DNA of 18,719 nt from Flavobacteriaceae bacterium (lineage in GTDB: Bacteria; Bacteroidota; Bacteroidia; Flavobacteriales; Flavobacteriaceae), in the NCBI GenBank assembly GCA_013003145.1, contig JABDLH010000139.1, forward strand, positions 1 through 18,719, read 5' to 3'. How positions within the stretch are numbered: position 1 is the stretch's first letter; every line of letters starts with the position of its first letter. The position numbers and the translations under genes were made by a program. This document shows, in pieces, positions 1 through 7,719 of this stretch. The notes under the pieces were generated by a model, which was not told the origin of the DNA, ran no database searches, and saw only the letters and a program-made list of their open reading frames with translations.

Positions 1-71
1 GCTTCCTCCAGACTACGACCCACGATATTCATGGCGAGATTATGTAATTCCTGTTCAGACAGTGCTTGCAT
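1..71 (-). CDS. N-terminal fragment of small conserved protein downstream of nqrF
   Basis: An ATG at 69-71 opens a frame that runs off the left edge (23 complete codons, beginning MQALSEQELHNLAMNIVG). From memory of flavobacterial genomes, the residues resemble a small (about 70 aa) protein of unknown function often encoded just after nqrF and sometimes mislabelled as an NqrF subunit; this is recollection, not a search result. The start lies only 15 bases after the hairpin at 87-117, so there is little room for a separate promoter and the gene may be expressed by read-through from nqr. No function can be assigned. The alternative is a chance ORF, but the fit to the family and the conserved position make a real gene more likely. 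Confidence 0.6.
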   Translation of the reverse strand, partial: MQALSEQELHNLAMNIVGRSLEE

Positions 72-85
72 ATATTATATTTAAC

Positions 86-117
86 AAAAAACCGATATGT
101 GTTACATACCGGTTTTT
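86..117 (-). terminator. Intrinsic terminator or attenuator after nqrF
   Basis: On the minus strand 117-105 pairs with 99-87 in a 13-bp stem (one G-U wobble, loop of 5) and ends in a run of six T (91-86). The left arm reads AAAAACCGGTATG. It is placed 40 bases after the nqrF stop. The A-run on the other arm makes it nearly symmetrical, so it could also work on the plus strand. The next minus-strand gene starts 15 bases beyond it, which suggests partial termination between nqrF and that gene. Confidence 0.7.
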
Positions 118-156
118 ACTTTTATTACCGGAATTTTCCGGGATCAGACCTCGGGG

Positions 157-1464
157 TTATCCACCGAAATCGTCAAATCGAATATGTTCATCAGGGATAC
201 CGTAATCCTCTCCCATCTTTTGAACTGCTTTGTTCATCAGGGGTGGTCCACAGAAGTACAACTCTATATCCTCCGGTGATTCGTGTTTGGACAGGTAGTT
301 ATCGATCACGCAATTGTGAATGAATCCTACGAATCCGTCGCCGGGGGCATCCAGGTCCTCTTTTACTTTCCAGTTATCTTCCGGAAGTGGTTCAGACAAG
401 GCCATATAGAATTTGAAATTAGGAAAATCCTTTTCTAATTGACGGAAGTGATCTATGTAGAATAGCTCTCTTTTAGATCGTCCTCCGTACCAATAAGTAA
501 CCTTACGATTGGTCTCTAAGGTTTTAAACAGGTGATAGAGGTGAGAACGCATTGGGGCCATTCCGGCTCCACCACCAACATACAACATCTCTGATTCGGA
601 CTCGTTGATGAAGAATTCACCATAAGGTCCGGAGATGGTTACCTTATTGCCCGGTTTCTGTGCAAAGATGTAAGAAGAGGCTATACCCGGGTTAACACTC
701 ATCCACCCGTTCTTAGAGCGATCCCATGGTGGGGTGGCAATACGAACGTTAAGCATGATCTCTCGCCCTTCTGCAGGGTAAGAAGCCATGGAATAGGCGC
801 GTTCCACTATTTCGGTATTCTTCATGGTCAACGGCCAAAGGTTGAATTTATCCCACTCAGCCTGGAATTTATCCGGGGTCTCATGTTCCTCAGGGTGAGC
901 CGTGATATCCATATCCTCGTACTTGATCTCGCAAGGAGGTATCTCTATTTGTATATAACCACCGGCCTTATAATTCATGTCTTCCGGTATCTCTACCACG
1001 AATTCTTTGATGAAAGAGGCTACGTTATAATTTCGAACAACGGTGGCTTCCCACTTCTTGATCCCGAATACTTCTTCAGGGATGGTGATCTCCATATCTT
1101 GCTTCACCTTAACCTGGCAAGCGAGACGAGCACCTTGATTCAGTTCTTTTTTGGAGAAGTGAGGGGTTTCTGTTGGCAGTGCCTCTCCCCCGCCTTCAAG
1201 TACGTGACATTCGCACTGAATGCAAGTTCCACCTCCACCACAGGCAGAAGGAAGAAATATCTTCTTATCACCCAGGGTAGACAGCAGGGAGCTTCCCGAT
1301 CCTACTTCTATTTTCTTTTCCCCGTTAATGGTAATGGTCACAGGACCTGATGGGGATAATTTTTCTTTGGTGAACAACAACAGGCTGACCAGGATCAATA
1401 GCAATACCATGAAAGCGATGACAGTGATCAGGATTGTTCCGAGGGTACTCGTAGCTAAAATCAT
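157..1464 (-). CDS. nqrF: Na+-translocating NADH:quinone reductase subunit F
   Basis: NqrF is the electron-input subunit: it oxidises NADH through FAD and passes electrons to a [2Fe-2S] centre on the cytoplasmic side of the Na+-NQR complex. The 435-residue protein has one N-terminal membrane anchor (about residues 8-31). A ferredoxin domain follows with Cys75, Cys81, Cys84 and Cys116 in the C-x5-C-x2-C ... C arrangement of the cluster ligands. Next is a ferredoxin-reductase module with the FAD motif RAYS (222-225), the nucleotide-binding loop YVGGGAGMAPMRSH (about 295-308) and CGPPLM (405-410). The length is slightly above the roughly 405-410 of the Vibrio protein. It is the last nqr gene, 2 bases after nqrE, and is followed by a hairpin terminator. 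It appears fully intact. The family assignment is firm. Confidence 0.97.
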   Translation of the reverse strand: MILATSTLGTILITVIAFMVLLLILVSLLLFTKEKLSPSGPVTITINGEKKIEVGSGSSLLSTLGDKKIFLPSACGGGGTCIQCECHVLEGGGEALPTETPHFSKKELNQGARLACQVKVKQDMEITIPEEVFGIKKWEATVVRNYNVASFIKEFVVEIPEDMNYKAGGYIQIEIPPCEIKYEDMDITAHPEEHETPDKFQAEWDKFNLWPLTMKNTEIVERAYSMASYPAEGREIMLNVRIATPPWDRSKNGWMSVNPGIASSYIFAQKPGNKVTISGPYGEFFINESESEMLYVGGGAGMAPMRSHLYHLFKTLETNRKVTYWYGGRSKRELFYIDHFRQLEKDFPNFKFYMALSEPLPEDNWKVKEDLDAPGDGFVGFIHNCVIDNYLSKHESPEDIELYFCGPPLMNKAVQKMGEDYGIPDEHIRFDDFGG

Positions 1465-1466
1465 TC

Positions 1467-2207
1467 TTATTTGTTTATAGCCTGGTTAAACGAAACGGCA
1501 TTCTCTTCTAATTCTTCTTCTTTAGCCGGTTCTTTCTTTTCTTCTTCTTTGGCAACTTTTGCATCGGTGACATTGTCTTCACTACCTCCACCGGTCAGCA
1601 TTCCTCCGAAACTCATAAACCCGATAGCCATCAGGCCTGTGATGATAAATGTAATCCCCAATCCACGAAGTGGTGGTGGTACATTGGAATACCTGATCTT
1701 TTCACGGATGGCTGCAATGGCAAGGATGGCGAGGAACCAACCGATCCCGGAAGCAAGGCCGTAATTAAAAGCCAATCCCAGTGTTGCAATTTCCCTGGAC
1801 TGCATAAACAGCGATCCACCTAAAATTGCGCAGTTTACTGCGATAAGGGGTAAAAAGATACCCAAGGAGTTATACAATGCAGGAGAAAACTTCTCTACCA
1901 CGATCTCTACCAATTGCACCATGGTGGCGATGGTAGCGATAAACAGGATAAAGGAGAGGAAACTAAGGTTGTAGTCCGCGTACTCCGGTCCTAACCAGGC
2001 CAATGCCCCATCCTGCAGTAAATAGGTATCCAACAACCAGTTCAGGGGTACGGTCACCGCCAGAACGAAGATCACCGCAGCTCCAAGACCTACTGCCGTA
2101 GTTACTTTTTTAGACACCGCCAGGTAGGAACACATTCCTAAGAAGGTGGCGAATACCATATTATCTATGAATATGGATTTAAAAAACAGCTCTATATGCT
2201 CTAACAT
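1467..2207 (-). CDS. nqrE: Na+-translocating NADH:quinone reductase subunit E
   Basis: NqrE is a polytopic inner-membrane subunit that pairs with NqrD around an iron-sulfur centre used for electron and Na+ transfer across the membrane. Cys26 (GMCSYLA) and Cys126 (AVNCAILGG) match the two conserved cluster-ligand cysteines of the family. About six hydrophobic segments fill residues 10-200. The product is 246 residues where the family is usually near 200. The excess is a charged tail (about 203-246) rich in Glu and Lys, including KEEEKKEPAKEEELEEN, which should be cytoplasmic or periplasmic and disordered. It lies 2 bases before nqrF and 21 bases after nqrD, within one operon. The core is a firm match; the role of the tail is unknown. 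Confidence 0.96.
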   Translation of the reverse strand: MLEHIELFFKSIFIDNMVFATFLGMCSYLAVSKKVTTAVGLGAAVIFVLAVTVPLNWLLDTYLLQDGALAWLGPEYADYNLSFLSFILFIATIATMVQLVEIVVEKFSPALYNSLGIFLPLIAVNCAILGGSLFMQSREIATLGLAFNYGLASGIGWFLAILAIAAIREKIRYSNVPPPLRGLGITFIITGLMAIGFMSFGGMLTGGGSEDNVTDAKVAKEEEKKEPAKEEELEENAVSFNQAINK

Positions 2208-2228
2208 AATATCTTATTTAAGCGCTAA

Positions 2229-2876
2229 TTAGTTTTCCTCGATCAAAGCCCTGTTACGCGAACGCTGAACCCAGATGATAATACCGACTACGATCAGTGC
2301 CATTGGTGACAGCAACATAAACCCGTTGTTCTCATAACCGATGGAGTACAATCCTGTTTTAGCAATTGGATCTCCAAGTACCGGTATTCCGAGCAATGTA
2401 CCGGACCCTAGCAATTCACGGAAGAACCCAACGAGGATCAGTATAACTCCATAACCTGCTGCATTACCTACTCCGTCAAGGAAAGACCTATACGGACCAT
2501 TACCCAGGGCAAAAGCTTCAAACCGTCCCATAATAATACAGTTGGTAATAATAAGGCCCACAAAGACCGATAGGGTTTTACTGAGCTCATAGGCAAATGC
2601 TTTTAACACCTGGTCCACGATAATTACCAGGGAAGCCACAACAATCAATTGAACAATGATCCTGATTTTGGATGGAATCACATTCCTCATAAGTGCTATC
2701 ACGACGTTTCCTAGTCCCATTACGAACAGTACGGAGATAGCCATTACAATAGATGCTTTTAATTCGGCTGTGATCGCCAGTGCAGAACATATCCCGAGTA
2801 CCTGGATGGTAATGGGGTTGTTGTCTGCCAGGGGATCCAGGATCAGACTGGTATCTTTTTTAGATAGTAAGGCCAT
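2229..2876 (-). CDS. nqrD: Na+-translocating NADH:quinone reductase subunit D
   Basis: NqrD is the second polytopic membrane subunit of Na+-NQR and a structural homologue of NqrE and RnfE. The 215-residue protein carries Cys30 (VLGICSALA) and Cys113 (TNCIIMGR), which correspond to the two NqrD cysteines that complete the intramembrane iron-sulfur site with NqrE. Six hydrophobic stretches, the conserved GRFEAFALGN segment (117-126) and SFLDGVGNAAGYG (131-143) agree with the family, as does the length. Its ATG lies 1 base beyond the nqrC stop, indicating tight translational coupling. No lesion is visible. Confidence 0.97.
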   Translation of the reverse strand: MALLSKKDTSLILDPLADNNPITIQVLGICSALAITAELKASIVMAISVLFVMGLGNVVIALMRNVIPSKIRIIVQLIVVASLVIIVDQVLKAFAYELSKTLSVFVGLIITNCIIMGRFEAFALGNGPYRSFLDGVGNAAGYGVILILVGFFRELLGSGTLLGIPVLGDPIAKTGLYSIGYENNGFMLLSPMALIVVGIIIWVQRSRNRALIEEN

Positions 2877-2877
2877 G

Positions 2878-3630
2878 TTATTCTGTGGTTCTTATGGTTT
2901 CTAAATAGCTTTTATACATTTTCACGGTCTGGGAAATCATATTGGAAACACCATCACCGGTAATGGTAGCACCCGCCAGGGCATCTACTTCGTTATCCTC
3001 TTTATCTTCGTTAAGAGGATCATTGTTACCCTTTGCGACCCTGATACCTTCGTAGCGTGTCCCGTTCAGGATGGTTTCCCCGTCAAAGTCGTCCATGAAG
3101 TAACGTTCTTTAATATTGGCTCCTAGTCCGGGTGTCTCTCCCTTATGGTCAAAATACACCCCTTGTACGATCATGTTCTCATCTAAAGAGATGAATCCCC
3201 AGATCGCATCCCAGAGACCTTTCCCGTACATCGGTATGATGTAGAAGGTTTTACCTTCCTTCTCCCCTACCATCAGCGGCAACTTTGGGGTATTCCCCTT
3301 ACTGGCCAGGGCCAGTTGCTTCTTCAGGTCGATCAGGTAAGCATTCTCATCTTCGCTGATCTTATCACCCTCGATCACCAATTGTTGCTTGATGTATTTG
3401 GAGAACTCTTCTTCCACTCGGTCTGTAGGGATAAAATTAACCCCGCTATCCGGTGTATTTTCATTGACACCCATGGCATACAGGATGTTCTGTTGCTTTT
3501 CAAAACGTTCGTTCTCCTGGATTCGCGGTTTAAGGGATGAGGCGAGGTATGCCAGGATGGCTCCTACCACGATCACCATGATACCGGCAAAAATTACAGT
3601 GTAAACGTTATTATCTTTATTGACTGCCAT
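2878..3630 (-). CDS. nqrC: Na+-translocating NADH:quinone reductase subunit C
   Basis: NqrC carries a covalently bound FMN and relays electrons within the Na+-NQR complex. The 250-residue protein has one N-terminal transmembrane helix (about 11-31) and a large periplasmic FMN-binding domain. The flavinylation motif is DALAGAT, with Thr222 as the residue expected to be linked to FMN by the ApbE flavin transferase. HKGETPGLGA (162-171) is another conserved family segment. Length and organisation are normal. The gene starts 2 bases after nqrB and ends 1 base before nqrD. No apbE gene lies in this window; it would have to be elsewhere, for example beyond the left edge. Confidence 0.97.
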   Translation of the reverse strand: MAVNKDNNVYTVIFAGIMVIVVGAILAYLASSLKPRIQENERFEKQQNILYAMGVNENTPDSGVNFIPTDRVEEEFSKYIKQQLVIEGDKISEDENAYLIDLKKQLALASKGNTPKLPLMVGEKEGKTFYIIPMYGKGLWDAIWGFISLDENMIVQGVYFDHKGETPGLGANIKERYFMDDFDGETILNGTRYEGIRVAKGNNDPLNEDKEDNEVDALAGATITGDGVSNMISQTVKMYKSYLETIRTTE

Positions 3631-3632
3631 AA

Positions 3633-4916
3633 TTAAACTGTTTCAACTTGTAGTTTAGCGCCTTCTCCTTCAGTAGTTTTAGGATGTACGGTCGCGTTCT
3701 TGAATCGCTTAAGACGCCTGTTCACATTACCCCTGACCACGTAGTGATCAATGGTAGGTGCAAATACGTTCATCAATAGAATTGCAAGGAATACTCCTTC
3801 CGGGTAGGCCGGGTTAAATACCCTGATCATTACCGAGATAAACCCGATAAAGAACCCATAGAACCATTTACCACGGTTAGTCTGGGAACCGGTGACAGGG
3901 TCTGTGGCCATATAGACGATACCAAATGCGAGTCCGCCGACAATTAAGTGTTTCCAGAATTCGAAGCTCATCAGGCCGTAGAATTTACTGGATTCCCCGA
4001 TCCATCCTGCATCGACAACCCCGTTAAAGATAAGTCCCATGACCAGTGCCCCGATGACGGCGCTTACCATGATCCTCCAGCTGGCTATCTTAGAAAAGAT
4101 AAGGAACAGACCTCCAAGTAATATGAGGAAAGCGGAGGTTTCTCCCACAGAACCGGGGATAAAACCGAAGAACATATCAGAGACCGAGTATTCAAATTCA
4201 GATGCATTATTCTGCGCGAGGTAACCCAGTATGGTCTCCCCGGAAATAGCGTCAGGACCTCCTGCTCGCTCTACAGCTCCCTGCACCCATACCTTGTCAC
4301 CACTCATCCAGGTAGGATAAGCGAAGAACAGGAAAGCACGAATAGTAAGTGCGGGGTTCAGGATATTCATCCCTGTTCCTCCGAACACTTCTTTCCCGAT
4401 AACTACACCAAAGGCTACGGCAACAGCCAGCATCCATAATGGAGTATCAATGGGAACGATCAAAGGGACTAACATACCTGTTACCAGGTAACCTTCTTCC
4501 ACTTCGTGTCCTTTGATCACCGCGAAGATAAACTCGATCAGCAGACCAACACCATAGGAAACGATCACCAGGGGAAGCACGTGTACGATCCCGATCCAGA
4601 AATTATCCCAGGTCAGGAAGTTCCCAAAGAGGGAAAGCTCCCGGCTGATACCATTCGCAGCGTCAATAGCTGCGTAATGCTGGTATCCTGCATTAAACAT
4701 TGAAAAGAGCAATACAGGGATCAAAGCCATGATCACCGTATTCATCGTCCGTTTCAGGTCATCCGCGGCGCGGACATGAGATCCCGAATGGGTGGTTTCG
4801 TTAGGGGCATACAAGAAAGTATGGAATGCATTAAAGGCGGGAGCCATTTTTTTGTCCCTGTAGCGATGCTTCAGGATATGCAGCCTTTTCTTGAACGTAA
4901 GTCTTTTATCTCTCAT
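3633..4916 (-). CDS. nqrB: Na+-translocating NADH:quinone reductase subunit B
   Basis: NqrB is the large membrane subunit that holds covalent FMN and riboflavin and forms the main Na+ pathway. The 427-residue protein has about ten hydrophobic helices starting near residue 59. Conserved family segments include FGGTGMNILNPAL (178-190) and ATDPVTGSQTNRGKW (337-351). The predicted FMN-bearing residue is Thr228 in DAISGET. The usual motif is D-x-x-S/T-G-A-T/S, so Glu227 replaces the expected Ala. The cytoplasmic N-terminus (1-58) is Lys/Arg-rich; Met24 is an alternative start, but the basic leader before MAPAFNAFHTFLY resembles other Bacteroidota proteins. It starts 3 bases after the nqrA stop. 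The identity is firm; whether the altered motif still accepts FMN is unclear. Confidence 0.96.
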   Translation of the reverse strand: MRDKRLTFKKRLHILKHRYRDKKMAPAFNAFHTFLYAPNETTHSGSHVRAADDLKRTMNTVIMALIPVLLFSMFNAGYQHYAAIDAANGISRELSLFGNFLTWDNFWIGIVHVLPLVIVSYGVGLLIEFIFAVIKGHEVEEGYLVTGMLVPLIVPIDTPLWMLAVAVAFGVVIGKEVFGGTGMNILNPALTIRAFLFFAYPTWMSGDKVWVQGAVERAGGPDAISGETILGYLAQNNASEFEYSVSDMFFGFIPGSVGETSAFLILLGGLFLIFSKIASWRIMVSAVIGALVMGLIFNGVVDAGWIGESSKFYGLMSFEFWKHLIVGGLAFGIVYMATDPVTGSQTNRGKWFYGFFIGFISVMIRVFNPAYPEGVFLAILLMNVFAPTIDHYVVRGNVNRRLKRFKNATVHPKTTEGEGAKLQVETV

Positions 4917-4919
4917 CTT

Positions 4920-6272
4920 TTATCCTATTTCTTTATATAACAAATCCAATCCTTCACGGATGATCTTCTGATGGGGTTGCTTGGAGATACAAATGAACTC
5001 GGTTAAGGAAAAATCTTCCGGAACCACTTCGTATAGTCCTAACTGCTCCATTTCATCCAGGTCCTGAACCATACATGCTTTAAGCAACTGAAGCGGGTAG
5101 ATATCCATTGGGAATACCTCCTCGTACAATCCTGTCACTACGAAAGCCCTGTGTTCCCCGTTGGTGTTGGTCGTTAATTCGTATTTCTTTTTGGGCTGCA
5201 ACCAGGAGAAGGTCAGTGCCCGGGTTGAAGAGATCTTATCGAAAACAGGTTTGTTCCACCCAAAAAATTCGTAGTCGTCCCCTTCTGGTATCACGGATAC
5301 CGTATTGTTATAAAAACCAAGATGTCCATCCGGTCTTGACTTACTACCGGTAAGCACATCGCCGTTGATCACCCTGATATCATCTTCGTTTACCCCACTA
5401 GCGTACAGGAAAGTAGAAATTTCCGCCCCGATCTTAGTGGTGTAGTATTTTGGAGTCTTTACTGATGAGCCTACTAAGGCAATCGTCCGTTCCGGGTTAA
5501 ATTTCCCGCTAAGCAAAGTTTCACCGATGATGATAAGGTCCTGTGCAGAAAGGGTCCAAACTATTTCACCTTTATTAATAGGATCTATCTTGTTAATCTG
5601 GGTTCCCACTAATCCTGCAGGGTGCGGACCTGAAACCTTGTGTAGTGTTATTCCCTGTAGCCCGGCAAGAGGAGAGTCTGAAGACTTCCCTACAGAAACA
5701 TGAACCTTCCCGGGAGTCAATTTACCCAGGGCCGTGATGGCTGCCTGCATTTCTTTTTCTTTCCCTTTTAGCACGTAATCCAATTCGGCTGCAAGGGGAG
5801 CAGTTACATAACCCGAAATAAAGATGGCCTTGGGCCTGGATTCCGGATCAGCGATAATATCATAAGGCCGCTGCTTGATGAAAGGCCAGCAACCCGATTT
5901 AAGTAAGAACTAGCGTATAGCTTCTTCTGAAGCTTTCTCAGGGCTGATAGGCGTATGCTCTACCGATGCCTGGCTTTTATCTGCGAGAATCTTGAGGTTG
6001 AGAATTCGCCTTCTCGCACCCCTTTCAATTTCGATCAGTTCCCCGCTTACCGGAGAAACGAATAACATCTCTTCGTTATTCTTGCTGTAAAACAATGGCT
6101 CACCTGCCTTTACCTCAGCACCTTGCTTAACCATCATCTTGGGGGTCATCCCGTGAAAGTCAGCTAGGTTGATGTTGTAAACATTACTGGAAACGGCTTT
6201 GGTAGTGGTCTGTTCTGCAGCACCGACAAGGTTTATATTTAATCCTTTTTTAATCCGGATGTCTTTGGACAT
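4920..6272 (-). pseudogene. nqrA: nqrA, Na+-NQR subunit A, interrupted by an in-frame amber codon
   Basis: NqrA is the cytoplasmic subunit that binds quinone in Na+-NQR. The frame from the ATG at 6270-6272 to the TAA at 4920-4922 has 450 sense positions, the normal family length of about 450. Codon 121 (5910-5912) is TAG. The 120 residues before it (MSKDIRIKKGLNINLVGAAE onward) and the residues after it in the same frame (FLLKSGCWPFIKQRPYD, then PKAIFISGYVTAPLA) are both recognisable NqrA, so there is no frameshift and only one codon is at fault. No ATG occurs in the 42 codons after the stop; the first plausible restart is a TTG at 5781-5783, which would lose essential structure. TAG ends three other genes here, so it is a true stop. 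Either the gene is inactivated by one substitution, or the base is a sequencing error and the gene is intact. Confidence 0.9.
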
Positions 6273-6306
6273 AGAGTGTAGACCTTAGGTTATCAAAAAT
6301 TCGCCA

Positions 6307-6314
6307 CAAAAATA
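6307..6314 (-). promoter_or_regulatory. Predicted -7 box of the nqr operon promoter
   Basis: The minus strand reads TATTTTTG, a full match to the Bacteroidota -7 consensus TAnnTTTG. Transcription would start near 6300, giving a leader of about 28 bases to the nqrA ATG. I see no clear -33 TTG at the usual distance. Confidence 0.6.
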
Positions 6315-6397
6315 GCATTAAAAGGAAAGTTTTCATAATTATTGTCTATAAAATTGGGCATTCAACGGATACGGAGAAGCGCGGCAAGCTTTTTGTT

Positions 6398-6405
6398 TAC
6401 CTTTG
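6398..6405 (+). promoter_or_regulatory. Predicted -7 box for the T9SS plug gene
   Basis: TACCTTTG matches TAnnTTTG and lies 19 bases before the ATG at 6425. The leader would be only about 13 bases. No clear -33 TTG precedes it. With the opposite box at 6307-6314 it forms a divergent promoter region of 152 bases between nqrA and this gene. Confidence 0.55.
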
Positions 6406-6424
6406 CCCGAAAATATGTCCTGAA

Positions 6425-7669
6425 ATGCGCCCGAACCTTAAACAACTATTCTTCCTATTGCTTTGTGCGCCAGTATTTGCACAGGTGCAGTACGAGGTAA
6501 ACCCGCCTTCCCATATTTTATCCGTACGTTTTACCGGGCCTACTGAAGACCAATTCCCCATTATCCAATTAGGCGAAGGTGTTTACCTGGAATTTGATGA
6601 TCTTACTGCAAGTGAGCAGGATTATTACTATAAGATAGTTCATTGTGATTATGACTGGACCCCTTCTACCCTGTTAAAGTCGCAGTACCTGGATGGGGTA
6701 GACAACCAAAGGATAATCGACTACGCCAACAGCTATAACACCCTACAACCTTATTCCAACTACCGCCTCACCATCCCCAACCAGAATGTCCGCCTAAAAG
6801 TCAGCGGTAATTATGTCCTGGAGGTATACAACACAGACAATGAACTGCAATTTTCCCGCAGGTTCCTGGTCTACCAGGACCTGGTTAAAGTGAGTGGAAC
6901 CGTTAAACGGAGTAGGGATTTTGAATTTCTTAACGAGAAACAAGTAGTACAATTTAGTATACTGGCAGGGGATTTTGACTGGATCAACCCTAAGCAGGAA
7001 GTCAAGGTGGCCATTTTGCAGAATTATTTCTGGCCCACCGCTATTCAGGGAATCGAACCGCAGTACATCCTGGGAAATGAGCTGGTCTACAAGTACAACG
7101 AAGAAACCAGCTTTTACGGAGGGAATGAACATTTATATTTTGACACCAAGGATCTCCGGGCCCCGAGCGCCCAGATCTCTAAGGTAACTGTTGGCGACCT
7201 GTATAACCACATCCTCTTTACAGACCGCTATCGTTTTGACGAACCTTATACATATTTCCCGGATATCAATGGCGATTTCGTGATCCGGACCATACAAGGG
7301 ACAGAAGGATCAAGGGAAGCTGAATACACCCAGGTGCATTTTAGTCTTCCATATTCCCAGATGCTGGGCATGGACGAGGTTTATGTCTTTGGTAAGTTCA
7401 ACAACTACGCCCTGGAAGAGGAGAACAGGCTGAAATTCAACGAGGAGACGGGGAACATGGAAACGGTCATCCTGATGAAACAGGGATTCTACAACTACAA
7501 GTACGTCATCCAGGATAAGAAGGGCAACATTGACCTCAACGCAATCTCCGGTAATTTCCATTTCACGGAGAACAATTACCTTATATTAGTGTATTACAGG
7601 AGGTTTGGAGATCTTTACGACAGCCTTATCGGCATTGGAAATGCCAATTCGAGGAATATCAGCAATTGA
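6425..7669 (+). CDS. Type IX secretion system plug protein (DUF5103 family)
   Basis: This 414-residue protein looks like the DUF5103 family, now named after the plug that closes the SprA translocon channel of the type IX secretion system in Flavobacterium johnsoniae. A signal peptide is clear: basic start, hydrophobic LFFLLLCAP, and a likely cut after VFA (about residue 19), giving a periplasmic product. The N-terminal part is beta-rich with the typical YYYKIVHCDYDWTPS segment (about 66-80). The C-terminal part (VYVFGKFNNYAL, about 321-332) resembles an early-set domain. It is divergent from nqrA and has its own -7 box. PorT, another T9SS component, lies 10 kb away in the window. The family call is from memory of its sequence pattern and is fairly secure; the exact orthology to the F. 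johnsoniae plug is inferred. Confidence 0.85.
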   Translation: MRPNLKQLFFLLLCAPVFAQVQYEVNPPSHILSVRFTGPTEDQFPIIQLGEGVYLEFDDLTASEQDYYYKIVHCDYDWTPSTLLKSQYLDGVDNQRIIDYANSYNTLQPYSNYRLTIPNQNVRLKVSGNYVLEVYNTDNELQFSRRFLVYQDLVKVSGTVKRSRDFEFLNEKQVVQFSILAGDFDWINPKQEVKVAILQNYFWPTAIQGIEPQYILGNELVYKYNEETSFYGGNEHLYFDTKDLRAPSAQISKVTVGDLYNHILFTDRYRFDEPYTYFPDINGDFVIRTIQGTEGSREAEYTQVHFSLPYSQMLGMDEVYVFGKFNNYALEEENRLKFNEETGNMETVILMKQGFYNYKYVIQDKKGNIDLNAISGNFHFTENNYLILVYYRRFGDLYDSLIGIGNANSRNISN

Positions 7670-7697
7670 TCCGAGTTCCCGCTAGTAGCTAATTTTG
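7666..7697 (+). promoter_or_regulatory. Predicted promoter for the DUF3667-apaG unit
   Basis: TTG at 7666-7668 and TAATTTTG at 7690-7697 (a full TAnnTTTG match) are separated by 21 bases, the spacing expected for Bacteroidota promoters. The start would be near 7704, with the ATG at 7720. The -33 element overlaps the end of the upstream gene. Confidence 0.55.
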
Positions 7698-7719
7698 AAC
7701 ATGACAACCAACCACTGGC

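Noticed and set aside
128..141. Small palindrome CCGGAATTTTCCGG after nqrF
   Set aside because: The loop would be only 2 bases and there is no T-run after it; the hairpin at 86-117 is a better terminator.
883..1350. 155-residue plus-strand ORF opposite nqrF
   Set aside because: It lies entirely within the well-conserved nqrF coding region on the other strand and has no recognisable domain.
5784..5912. Frameshift in nqrA
   Set aside because: The two parts lie in the same frame (start codon and final stop differ by a multiple of three) and the 42 codons between are readable NqrA sequence, so only one stop codon separates them.
4920..6272. Reassignment of TAG to an amino acid as the reason for the nqrA internal stop
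   Set aside because: TAG terminates trkH, ubiE and the DUF3667 gene at the expected family lengths in this same window, so it acts as a normal stop.
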